Assembly (NCBI RefSeq): GCF_000241325.1
Contig: NZ_BAEI01000056.1
Location: forward strand, 1 to 64,000
Direction: 5' to 3'
Length of the DNA: 64,000 bases
Source of the DNA: Gordonia polyisoprenivorans NBRC 16320 = JCM 10675
Lineage (GTDB): Bacteria > Actinomycetota > Actinomycetes > Mycobacteriales > Mycobacteriaceae
Position 1 is the first letter of the stretch. The number at the start of each line of letters is the position of its first letter. Below are positions 55,508 through 64,000 of the stretch, one piece after another. The notes under the pieces were generated by a model. The model was not told where the DNA came from, did not search any database, and saw only the letters and a list, made by a program, of their open reading frames with translations. The translations under genes were made by a program, and so were the position numbers.

Positions 55508-58285
55508 GTGCAGACGCATGACATCAGGAAGCGATTCCTGGATCACTTCATCAAGGCCGGGCACACCGAGGTGCCCAGCGCCTCGCTGATCCTCGACGAC
55601 CCGAACCTGCTGTTCGTCAACGCCGGCATGGTGCCGTTCAAGCCGTACTTCCTCGGTGAGCAGACCCCGCCGTTCGACCGCGCCACCAGCGTCCAGAAGT
55701 GCGTACGCACCCTCGACATCGACGAGGTCGGCATCACCACCCGTCACAACACCTTCTTTCAGATGGCGGGCAACTTCTCGTTCGGCGACTACTTCAAGCG
55801 CGAGGCGATCACCTTCGCGTGGACGCTGCTGACCAACAGCGTCGAGGACGGCGGATACGGCATTCCGGCCGAAAAGCTGTGGCCGACGGTCTATCTCGAC
55901 GACGACGAGGCGGAGTCGATCTGGCGAGACGAGATCGGCGTGCCCGCCGAGCGCATCCAGCGACGCGGCATGAAGGACAACTACTGGTCGATGGGCGTCC
56001 CCGGTCCGTGCGGACCGTGTTCGGAGATCTTCTACGACCGCGGTCCGGCATACGGGATCGAAGGTGGACCCGAGGCCGACGAGGACCGCTACATCGAGAT
56101 CTGGAATCTCGTGTTCATGCAGAACGTGCGCGGCCCGGGTGGCGGTAAGGAGGGCTACGAGATCCTCGGCCCGCTGCCCAAGAAGAACATCGACACCGGT
56201 ATGGGCATCGAGCGCGTCGCCTGCCTGCTGCAAGGTGTCGACAACGTCTACGAGACCGATCTGCTCAAACCGATCATCGACCTCGCCGCGAGCGTGACCG
56301 GACGCGCCTACGGCGCCGGTGACCACGAGGCCGACGTCCGATTCCGCGTGATCGCCGACCACACCCGCACCGCCGCGATGCTCATCGGTGACGGCGTGCT
56401 GCCCGGCAATGACGGCCGCGGCTACGTGCTGCGCCGGTTGCTGCGCCGCGTGGTGCGCTCGGCGCGACTGCTCGGCGCCGGGAGCGCAGCGAGCGGGCCG
56501 AATGTCAGCGGCGCCGGGAGCGCAGCGAGCGGGCCGAATGTCAGCGGCGCCGGGAGCGCAGCGAGCGGGCCGAATGTCGACGGCGCGGACGCCCCGACGA
56601 TGGGGGCGTTCATCGGTGCCGCGATCGACCTGATGGCGCCGTCGTATCCGGAACTCGCCGACAAGCGTGAGCACATCGTGAGTGTTGCGGTCGGCGAGGA
56701 AGCCTCGTTCGCCAAGACCCTCGCCGCCGGGTCGAAGTTGTTCGCAGATGCGGCCGCGGCCACCAAGGCGGCCAACAAGGGCACGCTCTCGGGCAACGAT
56801 GCATTCACCCTGCACGACACCTACGGCTTCCCGATCGATCTGACCCTCGAGATGGCCGCCGAGGCCGGGTTACAGGTCGACGAGGGCGGCTTCACCGAAC
56901 TGATGGCCGAGCAGAAGCAGCGAGCCAAGGCCGACGCGAACGCCCGTAAGACCGGGCACGCCGACGCCGGGGTGTACCGGGAGTTCCTCGATCGCGGACC
57001 CACCGAGTTCACCGGCTACGGAGAGCTCGTGTCCGAGGCGCGCGTAGTGGGTCTGATCGCCGACGGCGTGCGGGTCCGCAGCGCCGGCGCCGGTCAGGAA
57101 CTGACGGTGATCCTCGACCGCACCCCGTTGTACGCCGAGTCCGGTGGCCAGATGGCCGACACCGGCTCCATCACCACCGGTGCCGGCGCCCGGCTGACCG
57201 TCAAAGATGTTCAGCGGGTGGGCAAGTCGGTGTGGTTACACAGCGTCATCGTCGATGCCGGGGAGATCGCCGAAGGCGATGAGGTCCTCGCGAGCGTCGA
57301 CACGAGCTGGCGCCACGGTGCCACGCAAGGACACTCGGGTACCCACATGGTGCACGCCGCGCTCCGTCAGGTGCTCGGACCCGGTGCGACACAGGCCGGT
57401 TCGCTGAACCGCCCCGGATACCTGCGCTTCGACTTCCATGCATCGGGACCGCTGTCGGCCGAGCAACGCACCCAGATCGAGGAGATCTCCAACGAGGCAG
57501 TCGAGGCCGATTACCGGGTCAACACCTTCGAGACCGGTCTCGCCGAGGCGAAGGCGATGGGCGCGCTCGCACTGTTCGGGGAGAACTACGGCGACGAGGT
57601 GCGTGTCGTCGAGATCGGCGGCCCGTTCTCGATGGAACTGTGCGGTGGCACCCACGTCTCGTCGTCGGCGCAGATCGGACCGGTCACGCTGATCGGCGAG
57701 TCCTCGGTCGGTTCGGGGGTGCGCCGCGTCGAGGCCTACGTCGGCATGGACTCATTCCGCCATCTGTCGAAGGAACGCGCCCTGATGGCGGGTCTCGCGT
57801 CGTCGCTGAAGGTGCCCTCCGACGAGGTTCCCGCGCGCGTCGAGCAACTCGTCACGCGATTGCGTGACGCCGAGAAGCAACTGGAGAAGATGCGCGCCGA
57901 GGCGGCACGGGCGTCGGCGGCCGCGTTGCTCGATCGGGCGATCACGGTCGGGTCGACGTTGCTCGTCTCGGGCACGCTGCCCGGGCTCGACGCCAACGGA
58001 TTGCGTTCGGTGGCAGGCGATCTGCGCGGCCGGGTCTCCGATCGTGCCGCGGTGATCGCATTGTTCTCCCCGGGTGAGGACGCCGAGCAGACCAAGGTGC
58101 CGTTCGTCGTCGCCACCACCGAGGCCGCCCGCTCGGCCGGGCTCAAGGCCGGTGATGTGGTCAAGGAGATCGCACCCATCCTCGGCGGCCGTGGCGGCGG
58201 CAAACCCGATCTGGCACAGGGGTCGGGAACCGATCCGGCCGGCGTGGACCCGGCGATCCGACGGATCTCCGAGCTCCTGCACTGA
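55508..58285 (+). CDS. alaS: Alanyl-tRNA synthetase
   Basis: This class II synthetase of 925 residues is about 20-50 longer than usual. The aminoacylation domain starts [19 protein letters not shown] and contains TSVQKCVRT and [19 protein letters not shown]. The editing domain has [16 protein letters not shown] (HxxxH) and [15 protein letters not shown]. The C-Ala oligomerisation part is [22 protein letters not shown]. Odd feature: between [11 protein letters not shown] and [14 protein letters not shown] it carries three exact 12-residue repeats, [12 protein letters not shown], encoded by a 36-bp DNA repeat, in the tRNA-recognition helical region. The reading frame is kept, so the enzyme should function. 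A GTG start follows CGAGGA. Confidence 0.96.
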   Translation: MQTHDIRKRFLDHFIKAGHTEVPSASLILDDPNLLFVNAGMVPFKPYFLGEQTPPFDRATSVQKCVRTLDIDEVGITTRHNTFFQMAGNFSFGDYFKREAITFAWTLLTNSVEDGGYGIPAEKLWPTVYLDDDEAESIWRDEIGVPAERIQRRGMKDNYWSMGVPGPCGPCSEIFYDRGPAYGIEGGPEADEDRYIEIWNLVFMQNVRGPGGGKEGYEILGPLPKKNIDTGMGIERVACLLQGVDNVYETDLLKPIIDLAASVTGRAYGAGDHEADVRFRVIADHTRTAAMLIGDGVLPGNDGRGYVLRRLLRRVVRSARLLGAGSAASGPNVSGAGSAASGPNVSGAGSAASGPNVDGADAPTMGAFIGAAIDLMAPSYPELADKREHIVSVAVGEEASFAKTLAAGSKLFADAAAATKAANKGTLSGNDAFTLHDTYGFPIDLTLEMAAEAGLQVDEGGFTELMAEQKQRAKADANARKTGHADAGVYREFLDRGPTEFTGYGELVSEARVVGLIADGVRVRSAGAGQELTVILDRTPLYAESGGQMADTGSITTGAGARLTVKDVQRVGKSVWLHSVIVDAGEIAEGDEVLASVDTSWRHGATQGHSGTHMVHAALRQVLGPGATQAGSLNRPGYLRFDFHASGPLSAEQRTQIEEISNEAVEADYRVNTFETGLAEAKAMGALALFGENYGDEVRVVEIGGPFSMELCGGTHVSSSAQIGPVTLIGESSVGSGVRRVEAYVGMDSFRHLSKERALMAGLASSLKVPSDEVPARVEQLVTRLRDAEKQLEKMRAEAARASAAALLDRAITVGSTLLVSGTLPGLDANGLRSVAGDLRGRVSDRAAVIALFSPGEDAEQTKVPFVVATTEAARSAGLKAGDVVKEIAPILGGRGGGKPDLAQGSGTDPAGVDPAIRRISELLH
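56474..56581 (+). repeat. Three 36-bp tandem repeats inside alaS
   Basis: The unit begins GGCGCCGGGAGCGCAGCGAG and ends GGGCCGAATGTCAGC. Copies start at 56474, 56510 and 56546, with only the last two codons of the third copy differing. It contains GAGCGCAGCGAGC, an imperfect palindrome common in intergenic repeats of this group by my recollection. Confidence 0.92.
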
Positions 58286-58740
58286 TGGCGGCTCCGGGGC
58301 ACGACGACCAGCAGACGCGGCGGGGCCGGCGTCTGGGCATCGATGTCGGCAGCGTGCGGATCGGCGTCGCGGTGTGCGATCCCGACGGCATACTCGCCAC
58401 CCCGGTCGAGACCGTGCGACGGGACACGTCCGGAGGGTCGGATGTGACGAGAATCGCCGAACTTGCCGCCGAATACGAGGTCGTCGGTGTCGTGATCGGT
58501 TTGCCCAAGACGTTGCGCAACACCGACGGTGTTGCGGTGGCCGCCGCGCGGGAGTTCGGCGACGCCCTGACCTCCGCGATTGCCCCGGTGCTCGTCGAGT
58601 ACGTCGATGAACGGCTCACCACGGTGACCGCGGCGCAGGCGTTGCGGGCGAGTGGCCGGTCGGCGAAGGCATCGCGTTCGGTGATTGATCAGGCGGCTGC
58701 GGTCGCTATTCTGCAGGGATGGCTGGACGCGCGACGATGA
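58285..58740 (+). CDS. ruvX: Holliday junction resolvase-like protein RuvX/YqgF
   Basis: This 151-residue RNase H-fold protein shows [21 protein letters not shown], the PVETVRR strand, [17 protein letters not shown] and [24 protein letters not shown], and ends [16 protein letters not shown]. Asp and Glu positions of the YqgF active site are kept. Family members process the 16S rRNA 5' end and act at DNA junctions. Its ATG shares one base with the alaS stop, in the standard alaS-ruvX-mltG order. Confidence 0.93.
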   Translation: MAAPGHDDQQTRRGRRLGIDVGSVRIGVAVCDPDGILATPVETVRRDTSGGSDVTRIAELAAEYEVVGVVIGLPKTLRNTDGVAVAAAREFGDALTSAIAPVLVEYVDERLTTVTAAQALRASGRSAKASRSVIDQAAAVAILQGWLDARR

Positions 58741-58882
58741 GCTCGTTGGCGCCGTCGCTTCGTCCGCCGATCGGAGGGTCCGATCGGTTCAGGTCCAGTG
58801 TGAGGCGCGACGTGCGCACGTGTCGGGGGACGGGCGGGGTTCACGCCGCGCCGTCGAACCGGAACCAGGGAGGGTATCCGCG

Positions 58883-60817
58883 GTGAGCGACGAACGGCAT
58901 CGGAATCGCCATCGGGAGCGAGCGGACCACCCCGCCGACGGCATGGACCCCGATCGGTTGCGGTATTTCACGCAGCCGGTGGATGGGCGACCCAACACCC
59001 GGCATCGCCGCCGCCGCACGGGACCGGCGGGCACCCCGTCGGGATCATGGCCGGCAGTGCCGGCGTCTTCGGATGATCGGGTGGCCCGACCCGGGAATGG
59101 TCCCCAGACAGCGGCACCCCAGACAACGGCACCCCAGACAGCGGCACCCCAGACAGCGGCACAGGCGCCCGCGTCGCAGTCCGCCGACGAGACGACCCCA
59201 TCTGCGCCGCAGCCGACGCTGCGTTCACGCGCCCAGCGGTCCGCCCCCCGCACCGCTCCGATCCCCGCGCCGCGGCAGGCCGAACCACAGCAGGCCGAAT
59301 CACAGCGGACCGAACCACAGCGGGCCCGGCCACAGCGCGCGAAGCCGGAGCGCATCGATCCCGACGTATCGTCAGCCCCCGGGACCACGAGCCGGTCGGC
59401 GGCCCGTGACCGGTCGGCAGATCGCCGGCGGGAGGCAGGTGTGGCACCGGGCGCGCTGGCCGCCCTGGCCGAACCGACGCTCGCCGTTCCCGAGGCCGAC
59501 GCCGACCTCGCCGATCGAGACGACACCGGATCCCTTCGCACCGATGATCGCGTCGATCACGACCTGACCGCACCGCACGAACTGGTCGAACCGGCCGACG
59601 ACACCGTCCTCGCACCCGTATCCGACGACTCCCACCCAGACCTCGATGACCATCCCGAACGTCGTCCGGCGGCGGTCGCCCGTCGGCGCCGACGCCGGAT
59701 CGGCATGGCCGTGGTGGCCGTCGTGATGCTGGCGCTGGTCGCCGGGGTGGGGTACTGGGGAGCGGACAAGGCCGGGCTCTTCGACTCCCGAAAGGACTAC
59801 ACGAACGCCGCGGGTACCGCCGACGTGCTCGTGCACGTCCCGGCGAATGCGTCGATCAAACAGATCGGCGGCATTCTCGTCGACGACAACGTCGTCGGCA
59901 GCGTCCGCGCGTTCGTCGACGCCGCCGATGGAGCCTCGCTGTCCAGCGGCTACTACAAGTTGCGCACCCAGATCCCGGCGGCGGAGGCGGTGAAGTTGAT
60001 CACCGACTCCGACTCGACCAACCGCGTCGGGCGCATCGTCGTACCTCCCGGCACCCCGCTGGACACCAAGCGCGACACCTCGGGACGCGTCACCCCGGGC
60101 ATCTTCGCGATGATCGCCGACCAGACCGGCGTCGAGATCAACGGACAACGCCTCGGGGTGACCGAGCAGCAACTGTCCGACGCGGCCGCCAACGCGAGTA
60201 TCACCGAGCTCGGTGTCCCGAGCTGGGCGCAGGAGTCGGTGACGGCACTCAACGGCGACCATCGCCGGATCGAGGGCCTGATCGCGCCCGGCACGTGGGA
60301 GGACATCGATCCGCACGACAACGCCACGCAGATACTCAACACCCTGATCACCAAGAGCGCCGCCATGTACGAGGGCTGGGGACTGGTGAGCAACAACAAG
60401 TCCGGGCTCAGTCCCTATCAGACGTTGGTCGCCGCATCGTTGCTGCAGGGCGAGGTGCAACCCGACGACTACCCGAAGGTGGCGCGGGTCATCCTGAACC
60501 GGCTCGCCAAAGGCCAACGGCTGGAATTCGATTCGACCGCCAATTACACCGCCAGCGTCGTCGACCTGAACCTGCACGACGACGCGCTCAAGGCCGACAC
60601 GCCGTGGAACACCTACGTGCGCAAGGGCCTTCCGCCGACACCGATCGGTGCGGTGGAGGAGCCGTCCGTCGAGGCGATGGAGCAGCCCGCCGACGGCGAC
60701 TGGCTGTACTTCGTGACCGTCGACTCCAAGGGGACGACACTGTTCACCGACGACTTCGATCAGCATCGGCGCAACATCGCCACCGCATGCCAGAACAAAT
60801 TCATCACGTGCCGGTGA
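58883..60817 (+). CDS. mltG: Endolytic peptidoglycan transglycosylase MltG
   Basis: This 644-residue membrane-bound lytic transglycosylase releases nascent glycan strands. An N-terminal cytosolic part of about 270 residues is low-complexity, with QTAAP units and QQAE/QRTE-type units; one membrane helix follows near 275-295 (GMAVVAVVMLALVAGVGYWG). The outside YceG domain has a LysM-like piece and the catalytic Glu524 in LLQGEVQPDDYPKVARVILNRL, with LEFDSTANY and NTYVRKGLPPTPIG. The GTG at 58883 is chosen as the first start without Arg-rich shadow content; the 142 bp upstream show no gene. It overlaps aroE by four bases. Confidence 0.93.
   Translation: MSDERHRNRHRERADHPADGMDPDRLRYFTQPVDGRPNTRHRRRRTGPAGTPSGSWPAVPASSDDRVARPGNGPQTAAPQTTAPQTAAPQTAAQAPASQSADETTPSAPQPTLRSRAQRSAPRTAPIPAPRQAEPQQAESQRTEPQRARPQRAKPERIDPDVSSAPGTTSRSAARDRSADRRREAGVAPGALAALAEPTLAVPEADADLADRDDTGSLRTDDRVDHDLTAPHELVEPADDTVLAPVSDDSHPDLDDHPERRPAAVARRRRRRIGMAVVAVVMLALVAGVGYWGADKAGLFDSRKDYTNAAGTADVLVHVPANASIKQIGGILVDDNVVGSVRAFVDAADGASLSSGYYKLRTQIPAAEAVKLITDSDSTNRVGRIVVPPGTPLDTKRDTSGRVTPGIFAMIADQTGVEINGQRLGVTEQQLSDAAANASITELGVPSWAQESVTALNGDHRRIEGLIAPGTWEDIDPHDNATQILNTLITKSAAMYEGWGLVSNNKSGLSPYQTLVAASLLQGEVQPDDYPKVARVILNRLAKGQRLEFDSTANYTASVVDLNLHDDALKADTPWNTYVRKGLPPTPIGAVEEPSVEAMEQPADGDWLYFVTVDSKGTTLFTDDFDQHRRNIATACQNKFITCR
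59103..59162 (+). repeat. 15-bp coding repeats in mltG
   Basis: About four units of CAGACAGCGGCACCC (with one ACA change) encode QTAAP-type repeats in the cytosolic tail. A second, more diverged set around 59278-59345 encodes QAEPQQAESQRTEPQRARPQ. Confidence 0.7.
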
Positions 60818-61731
60818 CCGGTCCGCTCGACGAGGCCGGCTCGGTGCTGGCGCGTCCGCCGCTGTGCGCCCCGGTGGGCGGGCGCACCGCCCGCCGAGCC
60901 ACGGTGCTCGGCTCCCCGGTGTCGCATTCGAGATCGCCGGATCTGCACCTGGCCGCCTACCGTGCGCTGGGGTTGGAGGACTGGACCTACACGCGGCGTG
61001 AGTGCACCGCAGCGGATCTTCCGGGGGTCGTCGCCGCGGCGCCGGCCGAGCAGATCGGTTTCTCGGTCACGATGCCGAACAAACTCGCCGCGCTCGCCGT
61101 CGCCGACGAGCGCACCGAACGTGCGGTCCTGGTGGGTTCGGCGAACACACTGGTGCGGACCGTGACCGGTTGGCGAGCGGACTGCACCGACATCGACGGC
61201 ATGACCGGTGCACTCGAACACCTCGGTGTCGCGGCAAACGTCGTCGGCGGTGACCTTCCCGATTCCGCGGTGCTCGTCGGGGCCGGAGGTACCGCGTTAC
61301 CGTCCGTCGCGGCGCTCGCCGCGGTCGGGATCGGCGAACTCACCGTCGTCGCCCGCAGCGCGCAGCGCGCCGCCGACGTGCTCACTCTGGCGCGCGATCT
61401 CGGGATGTCGGTGCAGGTGGCCGATTTCGCGAGCACCGACGACCTGAGCCGGCGCTGCCGTGACGCCGCGGTCACCGTCTCCACGGTCCCGGCGTCGGCG
61501 ACCACACCGGTGATCGACGCCGTCTCGGGCTCCGCGCGTCTGGTCGACGTCATCTACGACCCGTGGCCCACCCCGCTGGCCACCGCGGTTCGGGCTGCGG
61601 GTGGTCGGGTGGCCGGTGGACTGGTGATGCTGCTGAACCAGGCGTTCAGCCAGGTCGAGCAATTCACTGGCCTGCCGGCACCGCGCACGGTGATGGCCGA
61701 GGTGTTCGCCGGAGCCGACGCGGCCTCCTGA
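60814..61731 (+). CDS. aroE: Shikimate dehydrogenase
   Basis: This 305-residue enzyme reduces 3-dehydroshikimate to shikimate with NADPH. The substrate site contains LGSPVSHSRSPDLHLAAYRALGL and the catalytic Lys in FSVTMPNKLAALA, and NTLVRTVTGWRADCTDIDG. The NADP-binding loop is VLVGAGGTALPSVAALAAVG. The C-terminal VIYDPWPTPLATAVRAAGGRVAGGLVMLLNQA segment is typical. The GTG at 60814 is chosen for its four-base overlap with mltG; upstream starts at 60787 and 60808 are possible. An N-terminal extension of about 25 residues precedes the domain. Confidence 0.94.
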   Translation: MTGPLDEAGSVLARPPLCAPVGGRTARRATVLGSPVSHSRSPDLHLAAYRALGLEDWTYTRRECTAADLPGVVAAAPAEQIGFSVTMPNKLAALAVADERTERAVLVGSANTLVRTVTGWRADCTDIDGMTGALEHLGVAANVVGGDLPDSAVLVGAGGTALPSVAALAAVGIGELTVVARSAQRAADVLTLARDLGMSVQVADFASTDDLSRRCRDAAVTVSTVPASATTPVIDAVSGSARLVDVIYDPWPTPLATAVRAAGGRVAGGLVMLLNQAFSQVEQFTGLPAPRTVMAEVFAGADAAS

Positions 61732-61821
61732 CGCACTCACAGAGACGGGACGGTCCACAGCCCGACGCCGGCGGGCCGTCCGGCGCCCGAGCCCACCGAC
61801 GCCACCGACCACACTGGCGGC

Positions 61822-62208
61822 ATGGTTGCGACGGCGCTGGTGGTGATGATCTGGCTCGCGGTGGTCGCCGAGAGCGACCGGCGCACCGCGCGCATCCCGA
61901 ATCGATTGCTGTGGCCGGGCGTGCTCGCGGTGGTCGTCGGCGGGCTGACGGCCCCGCACGTGCTGATCGCGGCCCTGGCCGGGGCCGTTCCGTACCTGCT
62001 CGCCTTCACCCGCCGATGGTGCGGGGGAGCCGACGTCAAACTCGGATTCGTCCTCGGTGGCCTCCTCGCGCACCCGGTCGCGGCACTGCTGATGGTTGCG
62101 CTCGCCCAGGTGGGAGTCCTGATCGGACATCGGCGTGGCGGCCCGGTGCGACGCCCGCACGGCCCCACGCTGATCCTTGCCGCGGTCCTCGTCCTGGCGA
62201 TCGGTTGA
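61822..62208 (+). CDS. A24-family prepilin peptidase, short form
   Basis: This 128-residue membrane protein has the two conserved aspartates of the type IV prepilin peptidase/FlaK fold: Asp in [17 protein letters not shown] and Asp in [13 protein letters not shown]. About five hydrophobic segments are visible. The N-terminal methylase domain of classical PilD is absent, as in most actinobacterial homologues. No pilin or secretion gene is near; it lies between aroE and aroC as in M. tuberculosis (Rv2551c). A CACACT box six bases before the ATG hints at a leaderless start. Confidence 0.85.
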   Translation: MVATALVVMIWLAVVAESDRRTARIPNRLLWPGVLAVVVGGLTAPHVLIAALAGAVPYLLAFTRRWCGGADVKLGFVLGGLLAHPVAALLMVALAQVGVLIGHRRGGPVRRPHGPTLILAAVLVLAIG

Positions 62209-62296
62209 GGCTCGTGCGCCGGTCGTCGGCGCCGGCGGCCGGGCCTGGTCAAGGCTGTTCGCGGGCCGCGTGGCCCGCATGGAACAATGGATTCTT

Positions 62297-63487
62297 GTGT
62301 TGCGCTGGATAACAGCCGGAGAGTCGCATGGCCCGGCACTCGTGGCGATCGTCGAGGGTATGGTCGCCGGAGTTGAGATCACCTCGTCGGATATCGCCGA
62401 ACAGTTGGCCCGTCGCCGTCTCGGATACGGACGAGGGGCCCGGATGAAGTTCGAGGCAGACAAGGTGACGGTGATCGGCGGTCTGCGCCACGGACTCTCG
62501 ATGGGCGGTCCGATCGCGGTCGAGATCGGCAACACCGAGTGGCCCAAATGGGAGACGGTGATGTCGGCCGATCCGGTCGATGCCGCCGAACTCGACGGCA
62601 GCGCGCGCAATGCGCCCCTCACCCGTCCGCGTCCCGGGCATGCCGACTACTCGGGGATGCTCAAGTACGGCTTCGACGATGCGCGCCCGGTGCTCGAGCG
62701 GGCCAGCGCCCGCGAAACTGCCGCGCGGGTCGCCGCGGGCACCGTCGCCCGCAACTTCCTGCGGCAGGTGCTCGGCGTTGACGTCGTCTCGCACGTGATC
62801 TCCATCGGGGCGAGCGAGCCCTACGACGGCCCGCCGCCCCGGATCGCCGACCTCGAGGCGATCGACGCAAGCCCGGTCCGTGCCTTCGACTCCGACGCCG
62901 AGGCGGCGATGATCGCCGAGATCGAGGCGGCCAAGAAGGACGGCGACACCCTCGGTGGCGTGGTGGAGGTCGTCGCGACGAATGTGCCGGTCGGGCTCGG
63001 CTCGCACGTGAGTGGTGAGACCCGCCTCGACGCCCGACTCGCCGGTGCACTCATGGGGATCCAGGCGATCAAGGGTGTCGAGGTCGGTGACGGTTTCGCG
63101 ACCGCGCGTCGCCGTGGCAGCGCCGCCCACGACGAGATGGTCCCCGGGCCCGACGGCGTGCTGCGGTCGACCAACCGGGCCGGTGGCCTCGAGGGCGGCA
63201 TGACCAACGGCGAGGACGTGCGGGTGCGGGTGGCGATGAAGCCGATCTCGACGGTGCCGCGCGCCCTGTCGACCATCGACATGAGCACCGGCGATCAGGC
63301 CAGCGCCATCCATCAACGATCGGACGTGTGCGCGGTGCCCGCGGCGGGTGTGGTCGCCGAGGCCATGGTCGCGCTGGTACTCGCCCAGGCGGCGCTGGAG
63401 AAGTTCGGCGGCGATTCGGCCACCGAAACCGGTGAGAACCTGCGCGGCTACCTCAAGCACGTCGAGTCCCGGCCCCCGCGTTCATGA
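62297..63487 (+). CDS. aroC: Chorismate synthase
   Basis: This 396-residue FMN-dependent lyase makes chorismate from EPSP, the last common step of aromatic biosynthesis. The signatures are [79 protein letters not shown], and [30 protein letters not shown] (about 286-316). The GTG at 62297 is chosen by family N terminus. It overlaps aroK by four bases. Confidence 0.97.
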   Translation: MLRWITAGESHGPALVAIVEGMVAGVEITSSDIAEQLARRRLGYGRGARMKFEADKVTVIGGLRHGLSMGGPIAVEIGNTEWPKWETVMSADPVDAAELDGSARNAPLTRPRPGHADYSGMLKYGFDDARPVLERASARETAARVAAGTVARNFLRQVLGVDVVSHVISIGASEPYDGPPPRIADLEAIDASPVRAFDSDAEAAMIAEIEAAKKDGDTLGGVVEVVATNVPVGLGSHVSGETRLDARLAGALMGIQAIKGVEVGDGFATARRRGSAAHDEMVPGPDGVLRSTNRAGGLEGGMTNGEDVRVRVAMKPISTVPRALSTIDMSTGDQASAIHQRSDVCAVPAAGVVAEAMVALVLAQAALEKFGGDSATETGENLRGYLKHVESRPPRS

Positions 63488-64000
63488 CCGGCGCATCACT
63501 GCCGGTGACCGGCGGTCCCGATCGTCCGGTCGCCGTGCTCGTCGGGTTCATGGGTGCCGGAAAGTCCACGGTCGGACGGATACTCGCCGACAAGCTCGGC
63601 GTCGACTTCGTCGACACCGACGCCGAGATCGTGACCCGCACCGGCCAGACCATCCCGGAGATCTTCACCGGTGCCGGGCCCACCCGGTTCCGCCAGATCG
63701 AATGCGACGTCGTCACCGACGTCCTGGAGAACCACCGCGGGGTGGTGGCCCTCGGCGGGGGTGCGGTGACCACCGAAGCGGTCCGTGACGCGCTCGACGG
63801 ACACCGTGTCGTCCACCTGAAAATCGGTGCCGAGGACGGCTTCTCGCGCGTCTCGGGGTCCGATCGACCGCTGCTGGCCGCCGGCGATCCGGCCACCCGC
63901 TACCGTGAACTGCTGACCGAACGCGCCGAGACCTACAGCGGTGTCGCGACCATCGAGGTCGATGCGGCCGACGGTGACGCGCAGGATGTCGCCGACGTCA
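63484..64000 (+). CDS. aroK: Shikimate kinase, truncated by window end
   Basis: The first 172 codons are seen. The P-loop [20 protein letters not shown], the shikimate-binding [15 protein letters not shown] and FRQIECDVV, Walker B-like [10 protein letters not shown], and the lid region [11 protein letters not shown] identify the enzyme, which phosphorylates shikimate. The window stops inside the gene after [15 protein letters not shown]; a full protein would need only a few more residues, or an aroK-aroB type junction could follow as in mycobacteria. It starts with ATG inside the end of aroC. Confidence 0.95.
   Translation, partial: MTGASLPVTGGPDRPVAVLVGFMGAGKSTVGRILADKLGVDFVDTDAEIVTRTGQTIPEIFTGAGPTRFRQIECDVVTDVLENHRGVVALGGGAVTTEAVRDALDGHRVVHLKIGAEDGFSRVSGSDRPLLAAGDPATRYRELLTERAETYSGVATIEVDAADGDAQDVADV

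Noticed and set aside
56474..56581. CRISPR-like array of 36-bp repeats
   Set aside because: The copies are directly contiguous with no spacers and lie in frame within alaS.

Overview
The window is about 64 kb of high-GC actinobacterial chromosome, most likely from Gordonia or a close mycolic-acid-bearing relative (order Mycobacteriales). From about 9.4 kb onward the gene order follows the Mycobacterium tuberculosis stretch thrS-HIT-pgsA-acyltransferase-pimA / pdxS-tesB-pdxT-yebC / ruvCAB / yajC-secD-secF / lipoprotein-apt-relA-ppi-MBL-hisS / aspS / rarA / alaS-ruvX-mltG-aroE / aroC-aroK. That order, the phosphatidylinositol mannoside genes, many GTG starts, four-base GTGA/ATGA gene overlaps and several apparently leaderless starts (a TANNNT -10 box 6 to 10 nt before the start codon) support this placement.

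Layout. 0-4.4 kb is an accessory segment: two tRNA genes, two unrecognised orphan genes, an 800-bp gene-poor stretch, and a serine recombinase with an overlapping small gene. 4.4-9.3 kb holds a hexose-6-phosphate mutarotase, a DUF1622 membrane protein, a type B carboxylesterase, a GT87 mannosyltransferase and a PGPGW membrane protein. 9.4-15.5 kb is the thrS and phosphatidylinositol/PIM operon. 15.6-21.6 kb is the vitamin B6 pair pdxS and pdxT, separated by a PP2C phosphatase, an FHA-like protein, a LuxR-type regulator and tesB, followed by yebC. 21.6-24.7 kb carries a P-loop-less uridine-kinase-like gene and ruvCAB behind a DNA-damage promoter. 25-31.8 kb is Sec translocon genes, a peptide-binding lipoprotein, apt and a HEAT-repeat protein. 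31.9-42.3 kb is relA, cyclophilin, an MBL hydrolase, hisS, a DUF885 peptidase, a zinc metallopeptidase and aspS. 42.5-51 kb is a four-gene transglutaminase/DUF2126/ATP-grasp/alpha-E/kinase-like cluster. 51-55.4 kb is rarA, an MFS exporter, an alpha/beta hydrolase with a possible leader peptide, and an OsmC protein. 55.5-64 kb is alaS, ruvX, mltG, aroE, a prepilin peptidase, aroC and a truncated aroK.

How the genes work together. Operons are translationally coupled by short overlaps (pgsA-acyltransferase-pimA, tesB-pdxT, ruvC-ruvA-ruvB, secD-secF, lipoprotein-apt, MBL-hisS, the transglutaminase cluster, mltG-aroE, aroC-aroK). Convergent gene ends are separated by hairpins, two of them long and perfect. 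The most interesting parts are the peptide-ligase-like transglutaminase/ATP-grasp cluster, the phosphatase/FHA/LuxR cassette with its tandem palindromes, a leaderless cysteine-containing upstream reading frame abutting relA, a two-signal DNA-damage promoter in front of ruvC, and a 36-bp in-frame triple repeat inside alaS. All functional calls rest on reading motifs and gene order; no searches were run.
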